A stretch of DNA of 64,000 bases from an uncultured Verrucomicrobiota bacterium (GCA_903907995.1 CAIVQH010000016.1:80813-144812), one strand, 5' to 3'; shown: positions 17,107 to 26,006, counted from the first letter of the stretch. Notes: a model not told the origin generated them from the letters alone. Numbers and translations are program-made.

Positions 17107-17519
17107 AGTTTGCCCGCACCACCCGGCTCATTTCCGGACGGCCCGACGCTGCGCCCTGGCTCTGCCTCATGATCCCGATCGCCATTGCGGCGATGTTTCA
17201 TGAGTTCCTCGTGCTGCCGCGCGGGCTGCGCCTCGAGCTGCCGCCCGCCGATGCGCCGGTCGTGGCCGCACCGGGCGAGCGCTTCCTGCTGGTGGCGGTG
17301 GATGCGGGCGAGCGCCTCTATTTCGAAAATCAGCCGATCAGTCTGGCTGACTTGCAGGCCGGGCTGGCGCAGCGGGCGGCCCAGACGAATGCGCCCAAAA
17401 CACTGCTGGTCCAGGCCGACAAGGCCGTATCGGCCGGTCGGCTGGCCGAGCTTTCCGGCGCGGCCAAGACGGCCGGATTGCATGACGTCATCTTTCTCAC
17501 CCGTCCCGCCCGGCCATGA
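17103..17519 (+). CDS. ExbD/TolR-like protein lacking the membrane aspartate
   Basis: Protein of 138 aa. The layout is ExbD/TolR: a short cytoplasmic N-terminus, one TM (about residues 18-38, PWLCLMIPIAIAAMFHEFLVL) and a periplasmic domain with LRLELPPADAP at its start and LLVQADKAVSAGRLAELSGAAKTAGLHDVIFL at its end, as in the family. ExbD proteins carry a functionally essential Asp in TM1 (motif PLIDVVF). Aligning DAAPWLCLM to DxxPLIDVV puts Cys21 at that place, and no acidic residue lies within the helix. The gene sits between exbB and a TonB-like gene with ATGA overlaps on both sides. The complex may have lost or altered proton coupling. Confidence 0.75.
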   Translation: MKFARTTRLISGRPDAAPWLCLMIPIAIAAMFHEFLVLPRGLRLELPPADAPVVAAPGERFLLVAVDAGERLYFENQPISLADLQAGLAQRAAQTNAPKTLLVQADKAVSAGRLAELSGAAKTAGLHDVIFLTRPARP

Positions 17520-18274
17520 ACGCGACCCTCAGCACGCCACCACCGGTCTGGTCGAAGGCCCGCTGGCTGACGGTGGTTCTCCTGGTGACCGCGATTCAGG
17601 GCGGACTGGTGGTTAGCCTGACGCGCTGGCCCAGCCTGCCAACTCCCGACGTGATGCCGAACGCGCGGGTTCACCTGCTCAACGAATCAGGCACCGCACT
17701 CGGCGAAGCCGGGACGCTGCTGCCGGACCCGCTGCTGTTCATCCGGGGCGATCCGCGCGGGTTTTCCGGTGTGGCGGCGCATTCGCTGCCACGTTCGGAC
17801 TACGAGGTGGCGGAATTCACCGAGACGCCCCGCTGGCTCGCGCTGGATTCCCTGGCCCGTCGGGCCGGACAGGCCCCGCCGCCGAAGGTCTCAGTCGCCT
17901 ATCGGCTGCCTGAGATCACCGTGGCCGTTTCGACGGGCGGGGCGATAGCGCCGCTCCTCGAAGCAGCCTCGCAGGTGAGCCTGCGAGGTAGGCTGGCGCA
18001 ACGCCCCTTGACGGAGCCGTTAAATCCTCCGGTGATGAAATCGCCCGAGGTGCTGCCGGCAAGCGTGGTTGAGGTGGCCGTGACCATGACGGGCGAGGTG
18101 CTGATGGCGCGGCTGGTTTCCGCGAGCGGGCTGCCGCTCGCCGATGACACGGCGCTGGATCTCGCCCGTCGCGCCCGCTTCACGCCGTTGGAGGGTGACC
18201 GGCGCGATCCCGCGCTCGCCGTCGCCGAGGCGGAGTGGGGCGAGATCGTGTTTACCTGGCGCACGGAGCCGTAA
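17516..18274 (+). CDS. TonB-like energy transducer
   Basis: Protein of 252 aa with a single N-terminal anchor helix (about residues 16-35, WLTVVLLVTAIQGGLVVSL), a periplasmic middle region of no clear family, and a C-terminal domain that reads as a TonB C-terminus: VVEVAVTMTGEVLMARLVSASGLPLADDTALDLARRARFTPL. That order (VxGxV, SSG, D..AL, A.R..F.P) is characteristic. The long Pro-Glu/Pro-Lys spacer of classical TonB is missing. It overlaps the ExbD-like gene by 4 bp and precedes a zinc-ribbon protein by 12 bp, forming a four-gene operon. The role as transducer is inferred from position and the C-terminal domain. Confidence 0.7.
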   Translation: MNATLSTPPPVWSKARWLTVVLLVTAIQGGLVVSLTRWPSLPTPDVMPNARVHLLNESGTALGEAGTLLPDPLLFIRGDPRGFSGVAAHSLPRSDYEVAEFTETPRWLALDSLARRAGQAPPPKVSVAYRLPEITVAVSTGGAIAPLLEAASQVSLRGRLAQRPLTEPLNPPVMKSPEVLPASVVEVAVTMTGEVLMARLVSASGLPLADDTALDLARRARFTPLEGDRRDPALAVAEAEWGEIVFTWRTEP

Positions 18275-18286
18275 GGAACCACCACC

Positions 18287-18511
18287 ATGCCCCCGGAAAC
18301 TTTTCTCGCATTGCTGGTGCTCGGTCTCGTGGCCGCGTTGGGCGCTCTGGCCGTGCTGGATGAGCTGCGGCAGCGCCGTATCCGCTCGGCACGGGCCGCC
18401 GACAACATCTTCCGCTGCAACAAGTGCAGCCTGGTGTACACGGATGATCCTGAGGTGGACCGCTCGCGCTGTCCGCAATGCGGCCTGACCAACGGCGTGT
18501 TCCAGTTCTAG
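18287..18511 (+). CDS. Small membrane-anchored zinc-ribbon protein
   Basis: Protein of 74 aa. An N-terminal hydrophobic helix (ETFLALLVLGLVAALGALAVL, residues 4-24) is followed by a cytoplasmic-type tail with two CxxC knuckles, FRCNKCSLVY and SRCPQCGLTNG, about 20 residues apart, forming a zinc ribbon. It starts 12 bp after the TonB-like gene and is probably its operon partner. It converges on guaB, with 9 bp between the two stops. No named family is recognised. Similar short anchor-plus-ribbon proteins occur beside ExbBD operons in related genomes as far as I recall, but I cannot verify that here. Confidence 0.65.
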   Translation: MPPETFLALLVLGLVAALGALAVLDELRQRRIRSARAADNIFRCNKCSLVYTDDPEVDRSRCPQCGLTNGVFQF

Positions 18512-18520
18512 CCGGGCCGG

Positions 18521-20101
18521 CTATTCCGTGCGCTGGGTGCCGGCCTTGATTTCCACGACATCGTGCGGGGCGGCCTCGCGCAGGCCCGCCGGGCTCACGC
18601 GGATGTAACGGGCCCGGGCGCGCAGTGCGTCCAGATCGCGCGCGCCGAGATAACCCATGCCAGACTGGACGCCGCCCACGAGCTGAGCAAGGACGCTGTC
18701 CACCGAGCCGGACACTTCCTTCAGGGCCTCGACGCCCTCTGCCGCCGCCTTGCGGCTGGTATCCGCCGCGACGTGACCGTAGCGCGCGGCGGAGCCGGCC
18801 TTCATCGCCGAAAGGCTGCCCATGCCGCGGTACTGCTTATACAGCTTGCCGTTGATTTCCATGATCTGGCCCGGGGCCTCGGGACAGCCGGCCAGGATGC
18901 CGCCGCAGATGACCGCGTGCGAAAGCGTGAGCGCCTTCACGACGTCGCCCGACTTCGTGATGCCGCCATCGGCAATGATCGTGACACCTTTTTTCGCCGC
19001 CGCGCGCGAGGCCACAAACAGCGCCGTGAGCTGCGGAATTCCGACCCCGGCCACGATGCGCGTGGTGCAGATGGAGCCCGGCCCCTGGCCGATCTTGATG
19101 ACGTTCGCGCCGGCTTCCGCGAGGAATTCCACGCCGGAACCGCTGGTCACATTGCCGGCAATGATGGGCAGTTTCGGGTGGGCGTCCCGCACGAGGCGGA
19201 CCGTTTCGCCGACGCCCTGACTGTGGCCATGCGCGGTGGAGACTGCGACCACGTCAACGCCGCGTTCTACCAATGCGGCGACGTGATTCAGGATGCGTTC
19301 GCGGTCCAGCGAACCGTCGGCCTTGCGCGAGGTCGAAAGCGCCGCGCCGCAGAGCAGCCGGAAATTCCGGTCCCGCGCGGGCTTCAGCCAGGCGCCCTTT
19401 TCAGCGGTGATGCGCTCGATGTCGCTCAGGGTGAAGAGGCCGCGCAGGCAGTCGTTCTCATCGACCACCAGCAGCTTGTGGATGCCGGCATGGTCGGTGA
19501 AGAAACGGTCGGCCCGGGCGATGGGGTCGTTCCCCAGCTCCTTCACGCTCACGGTGTACACCTGGGAACGCGGCTGCAGGGATTCCGCGACCTTGCGCTT
19601 GGCGTAGCGCGGCTTCACGACGTGGCCGGGCAGCAGGCCCAGCAGTTTGCCGGCGGCATCCACGACCGGAAAGGTGGAGAAGGTGAAGCGCTTGCGCTCA
19701 ATGACCTCCAGCACGTCGCCGATGAGCTGGTCGGGCGAGACCTTGATCGGCTCCTGGATGAGGCCGTGGACGTGGTATTTGACGCGGCTGACTTCCGCGA
19801 GCTGCTCCTTCTCGGGCAGGTTGTAGTGGATGAGTCCGAGCCCGCCGTTCAACGCCATGGCGATGGCCATGCGCGCCTCGGTCACGGTGTCCATGTCGGC
19901 GGAGATGATCGGGATGTTCAGCTCCAGTCCCTCGACCAGGGAGGTGTGCAACTGCGCCTCGCGGGGCAGCACATCGGAGAGCAGCGTCGCCAGCGTGACG
20001 TCGTCGTAGGTGAGCGCCGTGGACTGCTGCGCGCGGAAGAAGGTGTCGGCGCCCTGATAAAACTCGGCGTCGATCGTGGACTCAGAAAAGGCGTCTGCCA
20101 T
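18521..20101 (-). CDS. guaB: Inosine-5'-monophosphate dehydrogenase
   Basis: Cytoplasmic enzyme oxidising IMP to XMP, the committed step to GMP. The 526-aa chain has the IMPDH barrel start [21 protein letters not shown]. The two CBS domains are at about residues 120-250 ([19 protein letters not shown] and [22 protein letters not shown]). The catalytic loop is [18 protein letters not shown] with the active Cys, and the flap region is [13 protein letters not shown] with [10 protein letters not shown]. The N-terminus carries about 20 extra residues ([18 protein letters not shown]) compared with the shortest bacterial forms. Start ATG is at 20101. It is downstream of the coiled-coil gene, separated by 163 bp that hold an inverted heptamer array. 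Confidence 0.96.
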   Translation of the reverse strand: MADAFSESTIDAEFYQGADTFFRAQQSTALTYDDVTLATLLSDVLPREAQLHTSLVEGLELNIPIISADMDTVTEARMAIAMALNGGLGLIHYNLPEKEQLAEVSRVKYHVHGLIQEPIKVSPDQLIGDVLEVIERKRFTFSTFPVVDAAGKLLGLLPGHVVKPRYAKRKVAESLQPRSQVYTVSVKELGNDPIARADRFFTDHAGIHKLLVVDENDCLRGLFTLSDIERITAEKGAWLKPARDRNFRLLCGAALSTSRKADGSLDRERILNHVAALVERGVDVVAVSTAHGHSQGVGETVRLVRDAHPKLPIIAGNVTSGSGVEFLAEAGANVIKIGQGPGSICTTRIVAGVGIPQLTALFVASRAAAKKGVTIIADGGITKSGDVVKALTLSHAVICGGILAGCPEAPGQIMEINGKLYKQYRGMGSLSAMKAGSAARYGHVAADTSRKAAAEGVEALKEVSGSVDSVLAQLVGGVQSGMGYLGARDLDALRARARYIRVSPAGLREAAPHDVVEIKAGTQRTE

Positions 20102-20168
20102 GAGCGAAAATCAGGCACCGGGCCAATCGTGGCAAGCGTGAAACCGGGCGGGGTTTCGGGGCTATCGC

Positions 20169-20259
20169 CAGTGATCAGTAATCAGTGAACCAGTAAACAG
20201 TGAGTCAGAGAAAAAACGGGGCTCACTTGTCGGAGAACTGAATACTGATTCACTGGCTC
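20169..20259. repeat. Inverted pair of heptamer (CAGTRAT) repeat arrays
   Basis: From 20169 to about 20214 the plus strand reads as 7-8-bp units of the CAGTGAT / CAGTAAT / CAGTGAAC kind. From 20234 to 20259 the same motif appears on the minus strand (CAGTGAAT, CAGTATT). The two face each other across about 20 bp containing an A-run, so they could pair as a hairpin between the coiled-coil gene and guaB. The same family recurs at 26861, 48490, 52670 and 55962. Confidence 0.8.
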
Positions 20260-20264
20260 GGCGA

Positions 20265-21224
20265 CTACGGCTTGACGGTGGCCGGCGGCGCCACCGCATC
20301 GCCGCCCTCTTTGACCATGAAAGCCTGGATCAGCTTCATCTGCTGATCCTGCATAGCCTTATAGCGGGTGAACTGCTCCTCGGTGATCACGCCCTTCAGG
20401 GCTTCAAGCTTCTGATCCATCATGGCCTGCGGACTGAAAGCTTTCGCATCGGCACCGGCGCTCATGCCGGCCAACTGCTGCTGGCTCTGGGCATAGAGGA
20501 CCTGGAAGACCTTGTCCTGCTGCTCCTGGCTGAGGCCAAGGGCGCCCTGCATCTGCAGCAGCTCGGAGTTGGCCATCAGGCGGGCATTGTTGCGCTGCTC
20601 CTCCTGCTGCATCTCGGTGTAGGCGGTCTGCTGCTCGGGGCTGAGCAGCGCCTTGATCTGCGACTCGGGATCGGCCGCCTGTTTTCCGGCGTCGGCCATA
20701 TCCTCCTTGCTGAGCTTGCCAGACATCATCTTTTGCGCCAGCTCGCGGCCGGCGCCGACCTGCTGTTCCATGATCCCCCGGATCTGCGCCTCCTGGTCCG
20801 CGCTCAGGTTCAGTTTGCCCTTCATCCTGCCGAGCTTGTTCTCCATCTGCTGCTTGAGGGTGGCCTCCATCATGCCCTTCATCGCCTTGCCGGACTCGCT
20901 GTCCTCATCCCCGAACATGGCGGCCAGTGGGTTTGCGGACTTGTCCTTGCCGGCCTTGGCGATGCCGGGCTTCTGCTTCATCAGCTCCTGGACCTTGGTG
21001 GCCAGCGTGAGGTTGTCGGCCTCCAGCTTCTGGGCGCGCGTCGTGGCGGCCGTCAGCTGCTGGCCCAGCTCTGCGACCTGGTTGGTGGCGGTGCCGATCT
21101 CGGCCTGTAGGCGTTCGTGTTCGGCAATGACTTCTGGAGAATGCGACCGAGTGGTCAGCACCAGCGCGGCGGCACCCACACCCACCGCCACTCCGACCAC
21201 AAAAGCAATGACCTTGGACTTCAT
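20265..21224 (-). CDS. Exported/anchored coiled-coil protein
   Basis: Protein of 319 aa of unknown function. An N-terminal hydrophobic segment (VIAFVVGVAVGVGAAALVLT) acts as signal anchor. Residues 30-90 form a heptad-rich coiled coil (EHERLQAEIGTATNQVAELGQQL to EADNLTLATKVQEL). The rest is Gln/Met/Lys-rich and helical, with repeated NLSADQEAQIRGIMEQQ-like and LSQEQQDKVFQVLY-like helices and a TEEQFTRYKAMQDQQ stretch. This pattern resembles Spy/CpxP-like LTxxQ periplasmic proteins repeated several times, so a periplasmic chaperone-like or metal-sensing role is possible but unproven. It is upstream of guaB on the same strand, with the repeat array between them. Confidence 0.6.
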   Translation of the reverse strand: MKSKVIAFVVGVAVGVGAAALVLTTRSHSPEVIAEHERLQAEIGTATNQVAELGQQLTAATTRAQKLEADNLTLATKVQELMKQKPGIAKAGKDKSANPLAAMFGDEDSESGKAMKGMMEATLKQQMENKLGRMKGKLNLSADQEAQIRGIMEQQVGAGRELAQKMMSGKLSKEDMADAGKQAADPESQIKALLSPEQQTAYTEMQQEEQRNNARLMANSELLQMQGALGLSQEQQDKVFQVLYAQSQQQLAGMSAGADAKAFSPQAMMDQKLEALKGVITEEQFTRYKAMQDQQMKLIQAFMVKEGGDAVAPPATVKP

Positions 21225-21315
21225 GTTGCAGGCTTAACAAAGCCGCCGTGCCTCTGCAACGACCGGATGCAACAAAGCGGTTAAAGCCGGGACGTGCGAT
21301 GGATTCCCGCCCTGC

Positions 21316-22191
21316 TCAGCGTGCCTTCAAAAAGCCGCTGTCATCCATCCATTCCTCGAAGCGGGTGAGCCATTGCGCGACCGGACGCGTGTTTTTCGCC
21401 CGCAGGCCGAAGCCGTGGCCGCCGCTGCCGTAGATGTGCAGCTCCGCAGGCACGCCTGCCCGCTTATAGCGCAGATAAACCTCGGCCAGCCCTTCACCGA
21501 TGTCCTTGCGATCGTTGTAAGCGCAGGCGAGGAAGGCCGGCGGTGAGTTGGTCTCCGGCTGGATATCGCCCGAACGGCCCGGATAGATGAAGCCGAGAAA
21601 ATCGGGGCGCGACGGCTGGCGCTCGATCACGTCCGAGGCATCCGGTTTGCCGCCGTCGAAATGCGAACTGGCCAGCCAGACGAGTTCGCCGCCCGCCGAG
21701 AAGCCGATCGCGCCGACACGCTTGGGATCAAGGCCCCACTCCGACGCATGGCTGCGGATAAGCCGCATGGCCCGCTGCGTGTCCGCGAGGGCGTGGACCG
21801 CGATCTGGTAGGTCGAATTGGTCTCCCGCGCGAGTCGGTAGGTGAGGACAAACGCCGCCGTGCCGTGCTCGCTCAGTGCGCGGGCCGGATTGTAGCCCTC
21901 GTGATCCATCCACAGCTCCCGATGCCCGCCACCCGGGATGACGAGCACCGCCGTACCGTTCGCCTTTCCCTTCGCCGGCAGATACGGCGTGAGCGAGGGC
22001 TGGTGCACCCCCGTCACCACGTGGTCGCCGCCGTCGGTCACCCGCACATGCGCCGGCTCGGTCTTGCCTTCGGAACCGGGCGCGCCCTGCGGCCAGAGCA
22101 GGATGGCCTTGGGCTCTTCCGCGATGACCAGTGCGCAGGGGAGGAGGGAAGCGGCGACAAGCACGCGGCGGAGCAGGGCGGGGAGGTGCAT
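21316..22191 (-). CDS. Exported alpha/beta hydrolase (acetylxylan-esterase-like)
   Basis: Exported protein of 291 aa with signal peptide LPALLRRVLVAASLLPCALVIA. The alpha/beta-hydrolase core is clear: oxyanion region VLVIPGGGHRELWMDHEG, nucleophile elbow GAIGFSAGGELVWLAS (Ser), a late acidic region and YGSGGHGFGLRAKNT with the catalytic His. This set is typical of the BD-FAE/acetyl xylan esterase-like hydrolases common in Planctomycetes and Verrucomicrobia. It probably removes acyl groups from carbohydrate in the periplasm. The gene at 62729 is a clear paralogue with the same GFSAG elbow and LIYPG motif. It is flanked by genes of the same strand at over 90 bp, so it is probably monocistronic. 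Confidence 0.82.
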   Translation of the reverse strand: MHLPALLRRVLVAASLLPCALVIAEEPKAILLWPQGAPGSEGKTEPAHVRVTDGGDHVVTGVHQPSLTPYLPAKGKANGTAVLVIPGGGHRELWMDHEGYNPARALSEHGTAAFVLTYRLARETNSTYQIAVHALADTQRAMRLIRSHASEWGLDPKRVGAIGFSAGGELVWLASSHFDGGKPDASDVIERQPSRPDFLGFIYPGRSGDIQPETNSPPAFLACAYNDRKDIGEGLAEVYLRYKRAGVPAELHIYGSGGHGFGLRAKNTRPVAQWLTRFEEWMDDSGFLKAR

Positions 22192-22286
22192 TGGGGAACC
22201 ATCCCCAAGGTGCTGCCTGTTGGCAATCCGCTCCTACGTCAGAGCAATTGCCATTTCGCGGCCGCGCACGGTCAGGAATTTCCCGT

Positions 22287-22793
22287 TCATTTGCCTGGGG
22301 TTGGTTGGGTATTCTCCTTCTGAGTCTGTACTTTTCGGAGTTCGTAGAAGGTCACCCCGCTATTTTCAGTGGCTTTAAAGCTTTTCGGCGGCGTTTCGGG
22401 ATCTCCCGTGGCCAAGGTCAGAGCACCGTCCTCGATCTTGAAGATGGCCACGACAACTTTGCCGATGCTGTCACCCGACGGTGGCGGACAATCTTTGATC
22501 GTGGCATGCAACTGCTGAGGGTCAGTCCCCGAAGGTAGTGTAATGGTCGTCTCAAACCAAAATTTTGCGTCCCGGTGAAAATGCAATGAACGGCCGGTGA
22601 CCGTGATGGTGATTTTGGCGTGCGATTTGTCACCCACCGCAACCCCCTCCCATGTTCCTTGGAGAGATTGCAGTTCTGCGGCGACGGGTTGGCTGGCAGT
22701 GCCTTTGCCTTCGGCAGCGGGCAGTTCGCCAGCGTTAGCGGTGAAAACCGCGAGCAAGCAGACGATGCCGAAGTTATGCCGAAATGGTTTCAT
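22287..22793 (-). CDS. Exported TIGR03067-like protein
   Basis: Protein of 168 aa starting at the ATG at 22793, which gives a signal peptide (KPFRHNFGIVCLLAVFTANA). The ORF track's version adds 76 residues that overlap the upstream gene. The mature part begins ELQSLQGTWEGVAVGDKSHAKITI, the opening of the TIGR03067 domain found in many copies in Planctomycetes and Verrucomicrobia. It ends as a beta-rich domain, GALTLATGDPETPPKSFKA. Function is unknown. These proteins often stand beside ECF sigma factors, and here the sigma-FKBP gene lies 101 bp upstream on the same strand. Confidence 0.7.
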   Translation of the reverse strand: MKPFRHNFGIVCLLAVFTANAGELPAAEGKGTASQPVAAELQSLQGTWEGVAVGDKSHAKITITVTGRSLHFHRDAKFWFETTITLPSGTDPQQLHATIKDCPPPSGDSIGKVVVAIFKIEDGALTLATGDPETPPKSFKATENSGVTFYELRKVQTQKENTQPTPGK

Positions 22794-22894
22794 GGCTGCA
22801 GGTGTCGGGCGGCCGGCTCCGTCAGGGTGTAAGCAATTTATGGGGAAATAAAAGACGGCCCGGACCTGTTGGACATGGGAAACTGGATGCCCGT

Positions 22895-24274
22895 TCATTT
22901 CCCATCTGCCGGGTCGATTCCAAGAAGTTCCACGTCGAAGACGAGGGCGCTGTCGGGAGCGATCTTGTCGCCGGCCCCCTTCTCGCCGTAGGCCAACTTG
23001 GGCGGGATGGTGAGCTGCCATTTGTCGCCTTCCCGCATCATCTGCAGGGCCTCGTTCCAGCCGGGGATCACGCCATTGACCGGAAAGCTGATCGGTTCGC
23101 CGCGGTCCACCGAACTGTCGAAGACTGTCCCATCGATGAGCGTGCCGTGATAATGGACTTTCACGGTGTCGGTCGCCTTGGGCATCCGTCCGGTGCCGGC
23201 GGCGAGCACCTTGTACTGCAGTCCGCTGGCGGTCTGGTGTACGCCCGGCTTGGTGGCGTTTGCCGCGAGGAATTCTGTGGCTGTCATGGGCTTGGAGCGT
23301 GACGCGGCGCTGGCCGCGGTGCGTAGCCGTTCGTTCTCGGATTTCAGGCCGGCCATTTCCGTCTGGAGCGCCCGCAACCGGGCGGCCTCGCCGCGCAGCC
23401 GCAGCAATTCTTCGGAGGGGCCGCTGGGGGCCGGCGCGGCAGCGGCGGGAGTCGGGACCGCCGCTGCCAGTTCGGCCCGCAGTCGCGCCAGCTCCGCGAG
23501 CTGCGCCTGGTTTTGCCGGTGCTGCAGGACGAGCGTGGTGGCAAACGCCGCGGTCACCAGCGACACGGCCGTGATCTTCAGTGAGGTGGCGGTCATAAAT
23601 TTCAGGAGAAAAAAGGTGGCTCCGGCGCCCGTGCCCGCCGTGGCGGCCACACCGGTGAGGATGGTTCCGGCCAATCCGGCCGGGGCGGCCTGAACGGCCT
23701 CCAACAGAATGGCCCCGCCGAGCGAGGCCGCCGGCACCGCCAGCCCGCGCTCCACAAAGATCCCGCGCAGCCGTTCCAGCGCACGGGTGACGCGTTTCTG
23801 GGCCGCCTCTTCGCCGAGGCTGAGCCGTTCGCCGATCTCGCGGGCCGATTTGCGCTCGAAGTAGCGCAGGAACAGGGCGTCCCGGTCGGCTTCGTCGAGC
23901 CGGCCGAGAGCGTCATCGAGGTGCGGGGCGATCTGTTCCCAGACGACTTCGGGGGCTGGGTTGTGCATGGTGGCCGCTTCGTGTTCCCGGGCGCGGCGGC
24001 GGACTTCGGTGCGGACCGCCTTCGCCGCTAGATTCTGGGTGACGCGGTGCAGCCAGCCGGTGAGCACCGCGCGGTCTTTCAACGAATCTGCCTGCCGGGC
24101 GAGGGCGACGAAGACCGCCTGCGTGACATCTTCCGCGAGGTGCCGGTCCACGATCATCCGCGTCGCAGCCGAGTGCACGAAATCGAGATGACGCCGGACG
24201 AGTTCCCCGAACGCCGCCTGGGAATCATGGGCGGCGTAGTCGCACAGAAGCTGCTGGTCCGTCGTGTCGTTCAC
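22895..24274 (-). CDS. ECF sigma factor fused through a membrane helix to an FKBP-type prolyl isomerase
   Basis: A 459-aa chain starting at GTG (24274) after an AAGGGA ribosome site. Residues 1-175 are an ECF sigma factor. Sigma2 contains [16 protein letters not shown] and [13 protein letters not shown], and sigma4 is [36 protein letters not shown]. Residues about 180-222 are Ala/Gly-rich and hydrophobic, and about 233-251 form a clear TM helix. Residues 252-320 are coiled coil. Residues 345-455 are an FKBP domain ([64 protein letters not shown]) with the Mip/FkpA layout. The likely topology is sigma in the cytoplasm and FKBP in the periplasm. It may sense envelope folding state and be released by proteolysis, which is inference. 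Confidence 0.88.
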   Translation of the reverse strand: MNDTTDQQLLCDYAAHDSQAAFGELVRRHLDFVHSAATRMIVDRHLAEDVTQAVFVALARQADSLKDRAVLTGWLHRVTQNLAAKAVRTEVRRRAREHEAATMHNPAPEVVWEQIAPHLDDALGRLDEADRDALFLRYFERKSAREIGERLSLGEEAAQKRVTRALERLRGIFVERGLAVPAASLGGAILLEAVQAAPAGLAGTILTGVAATAGTGAGATFFLLKFMTATSLKITAVSLVTAAFATTLVLQHRQNQAQLAELARLRAELAAAVPTPAAAAPAPSGPSEELLRLRGEAARLRALQTEMAGLKSENERLRTAASAASRSKPMTATEFLAANATKPGVHQTASGLQYKVLAAGTGRMPKATDTVKVHYHGTLIDGTVFDSSVDRGEPISFPVNGVIPGWNEALQMMREGDKWQLTIPPKLAYGEKGAGDKIAPDSALVFDVELLGIDPADGK

Positions 24275-24366
24275 TGTCCCTTGTTACCCGGCAGCGGCCA
24301 AAGCGGACAGACGAGATGATTGTTTCCGTGCTTTACCGCCAAAGCGAGTGGCCGCACGTTGGCCCC

Positions 24367-25113
24367 ATGCTTCCCCGAAGATCAGGCCGTGCGGCTGTTG
24401 AGCGGGCGGTTGCGTTCACGCTGATCGAATTGCTGGTGGTCATCGCCATCATCGCAATCCTCGCCGGGATGCTGCTGCCGGCGCTGGCGCGGGCGAAGTC
24501 CAAGGCGCAGCAGATCAAGTGCATGGGGAACAACAAGCAGGTCATCCTTGCCTTCCAGCTTTATACGGATGACTACCGCGACAGCTATCCGCTTTGCACC
24601 GACTGGAATTCCGCCGGCGGCACCAACGGCACCTACGACACCTTCACCGCGATGACGAACCGGCCGCTCTACCGCTACCAGGGCACGCCGGAAATCTTCC
24701 ACTGCCCGAGCGACAAGGGGGACATCTTTTACGAACGCAACTTCGGCAAGAAGGCCACGAACTGCTACGTGCAATACGGCACGAGCTACCTGATGGAGTG
24801 GGCGGTCGATTTCGCGCGTACCCGGCGGGTCACCGGTGACGTGGGCGCATCGCCCGGCTCCGATTCGGGTCACGGCATCAAGTCCAGCGAGATTGCCCTC
24901 AGCGCCGCGAACAAGGTGGTACAGGGCGACTGGCCGTGGCATCCGAACCGCGGCTTGGACGACCGGAAAAGCCAGTGGCACAATTACCGGGGCAGGAGCC
25001 TGTCGGTGATGTGCTTCGGCGACGGCCACGCGGAGGCGTTCAAGTTCCCGACGATCAAGGACACCGACGTCTATTGGACTAAGGCGCCGGACCCCAGTCA
25101 GCTGTGGTGGTGA
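24367..25113 (+). CDS. Type II secretion/DUF1559-like pseudopilin
   Basis: Protein of 248 aa starting at ATG 24367 (the ORF track adds 17 residues). After an Arg-rich leader comes the type IV prepilin cleavage and helix region [20 protein letters not shown]. The sequence then continues [22 protein letters not shown], a version extremely common in verrucomicrobial genomes, which carry dozens of such genes. The C-terminal part is a globular domain ending [15 protein letters not shown], the GDGH(V/A) motif of these proteins. It is cleaved and assembled by a type IV pilus or T2SS-like machine and may be a surface or secreted structural protein. It is divergent from the sigma-FKBP gene by 92 bp. 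Confidence 0.88.
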   Translation: MLPRRSGRAAVERAVAFTLIELLVVIAIIAILAGMLLPALARAKSKAQQIKCMGNNKQVILAFQLYTDDYRDSYPLCTDWNSAGGTNGTYDTFTAMTNRPLYRYQGTPEIFHCPSDKGDIFYERNFGKKATNCYVQYGTSYLMEWAVDFARTRRVTGDVGASPGSDSGHGIKSSEIALSAANKVVQGDWPWHPNRGLDDRKSQWHNYRGRSLSVMCFGDGHAEAFKFPTIKDTDVYWTKAPDPSQLWW

Positions 25114-25244
25114 GCGGGCAGGCGCAGGGGGACAATTCCCCCCCGTCCGATGTCAGACTCCCCGTTGAACTCGAGATACCAAGTTCGCTTCCACAGGGAA
25201 GCTTCGGGATAACGATGACGTCGGCCACGAACCGTACCGCCGTC

Positions 25245-25631
25245 TTACCAGAGACAGTTCACGCCAAACGTGCGGAATGGCGGATCGGGTGAGATGAACT
25301 GGAAGCCGGCCACCAACGCCTGGGCTGCCAGCAGGCGGTCGAAGGGATCAAGATGTGTCGGAGGAAGTTCGCCGCATGTGAAAAGCGCCGACAATGAGAT
25401 ACGGACGGTTTGGAGCTGGAAGAATTCCGCCTGTTTCGGAATCCAAAGGCGCGGCGTTTCGGGCAGCGGCAGCTTTCCGGCGGTATGCTTGAGCACGATT
25501 TCCCAAACGCTCGTGTCGCTGAGAAACAGTTCGTTTTGAGGATCATTGATCGCCGCAGTGGCGGCAGCCGACAAGCGGGCCGGTTGGCCGGCCAGCCAGA
25601 GGAAAGTGCAGGTGTCCAACAGGAGCCTCAT
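25245..25631 (-). CDS. PIN-domain toxin (VapC family)
   Basis: Protein of 128 aa. Its start MRLLLDTCTFLWL carries the first PIN acidic residue in the DTHxFLW-type motif (Cys in place of His). SDTSVWEIVLKHTAGKLPLP is the family's SxxSxWEIxxKxxxGKL signature, and LDPFDRLLAAQALV holds the second acidic cluster. The final acidic region SPDPPFRTFGV is typical of this PIN subgroup. It is an Mg-dependent RNase, inhibited by its antitoxin. The start at 25631 overlaps the antitoxin stop by ATGA, so translation is coupled. All expected acidic residues appear present, so the toxin looks intact. Confidence 0.88.
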   Translation of the reverse strand: MRLLLDTCTFLWLAGQPARLSAAATAAINDPQNELFLSDTSVWEIVLKHTAGKLPLPETPRLWIPKQAEFFQLQTVRISLSALFTCGELPPTHLDPFDRLLAAQALVAGFQFISPDPPFRTFGVNCLW

Positions 25632-25870
25632 AGCCCCCACTGCTTCAACTCCTCAGGCGTCATGGGGGCGAGCGCCGCCGCCGCCACATCGAAAGGCGGC
25701 GAAGCCAGTTCGCCCACCTTGGGACGTATTCCGACCGGCTTGGCCACGAATGGCACCAGCCGGGCCACCGGTTTCAGGCCACGGGCGATGACGAATTCCT
25801 CGCCAGCCTCCACCGAGACCAGGAAATGCGTGAGGTTGGACTCCGCCTCGTGAGTGGAAATCACTTGCAT
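25628..25870 (-). CDS. Antitoxin of the VapBC pair (Phd/prevent-host-death-like)
   Basis: Protein of 80 aa starting at ATG 25870: MQVISTHEAESNLTHFLVSVEAGEEFVIARGLKPVARLVP. This is the Phd/YefM-type N-terminal DNA-binding fold, with the HEAxxxLxxLLxxVxxGEEfvIxRxGkPVArL pattern. The C-terminal half (about residues 50-80, ending TPEELKQWGL) should wrap the toxin. The ORF track's longer start at 25960 runs back into the sigma-factor remnant and is not used. It probably autoregulates the pair. Insertion beside a truncated sigma gene suggests the module arrived by recombination. Confidence 0.85.
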   Translation of the reverse strand: MQVISTHEAESNLTHFLVSVEAGEEFVIARGLKPVARLVPFVAKPVGIRPKVGELASPPFDVAAAALAPMTPEELKQWGL

Positions 25871-25907
25871 CGCGTTAAAGTGGCCGAAGCAGGCGATGTC
25901 GGCAATG

Positions 25908-26006
25908 GGCGAGATCAAGGTGCCGCCGGACGAGTTCGCCGAACGCCGCCTGCGAATCATGGGCTGCGCCGTCGCGGAGGAGCTGCTGGTCCGTCGTGTT
26001 GTTCAC
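25908..26006 (-). pseudogene. 5' fragment of a second ECF sigma-factor gene
   Basis: Read on the minus strand from the GTG at 26006, this gives about 33 codons ([33 protein letters not shown]) nearly identical to the start of the sigma-FKBP protein ([20 protein letters not shown]). After this the match stops and the sequence runs into the vapB start. The DNA upstream of the GTG (to about 26045) also resembles the region upstream of the intact gene. It is therefore a decapitated paralogue with its promoter region kept. Confidence 0.85.

Noticed and set aside
18563-20188. 541-aa plus-strand ORF opposite guaB
   Set aside because: Antisense shadow of guaB; no domain, His/Gly/Ala-rich.
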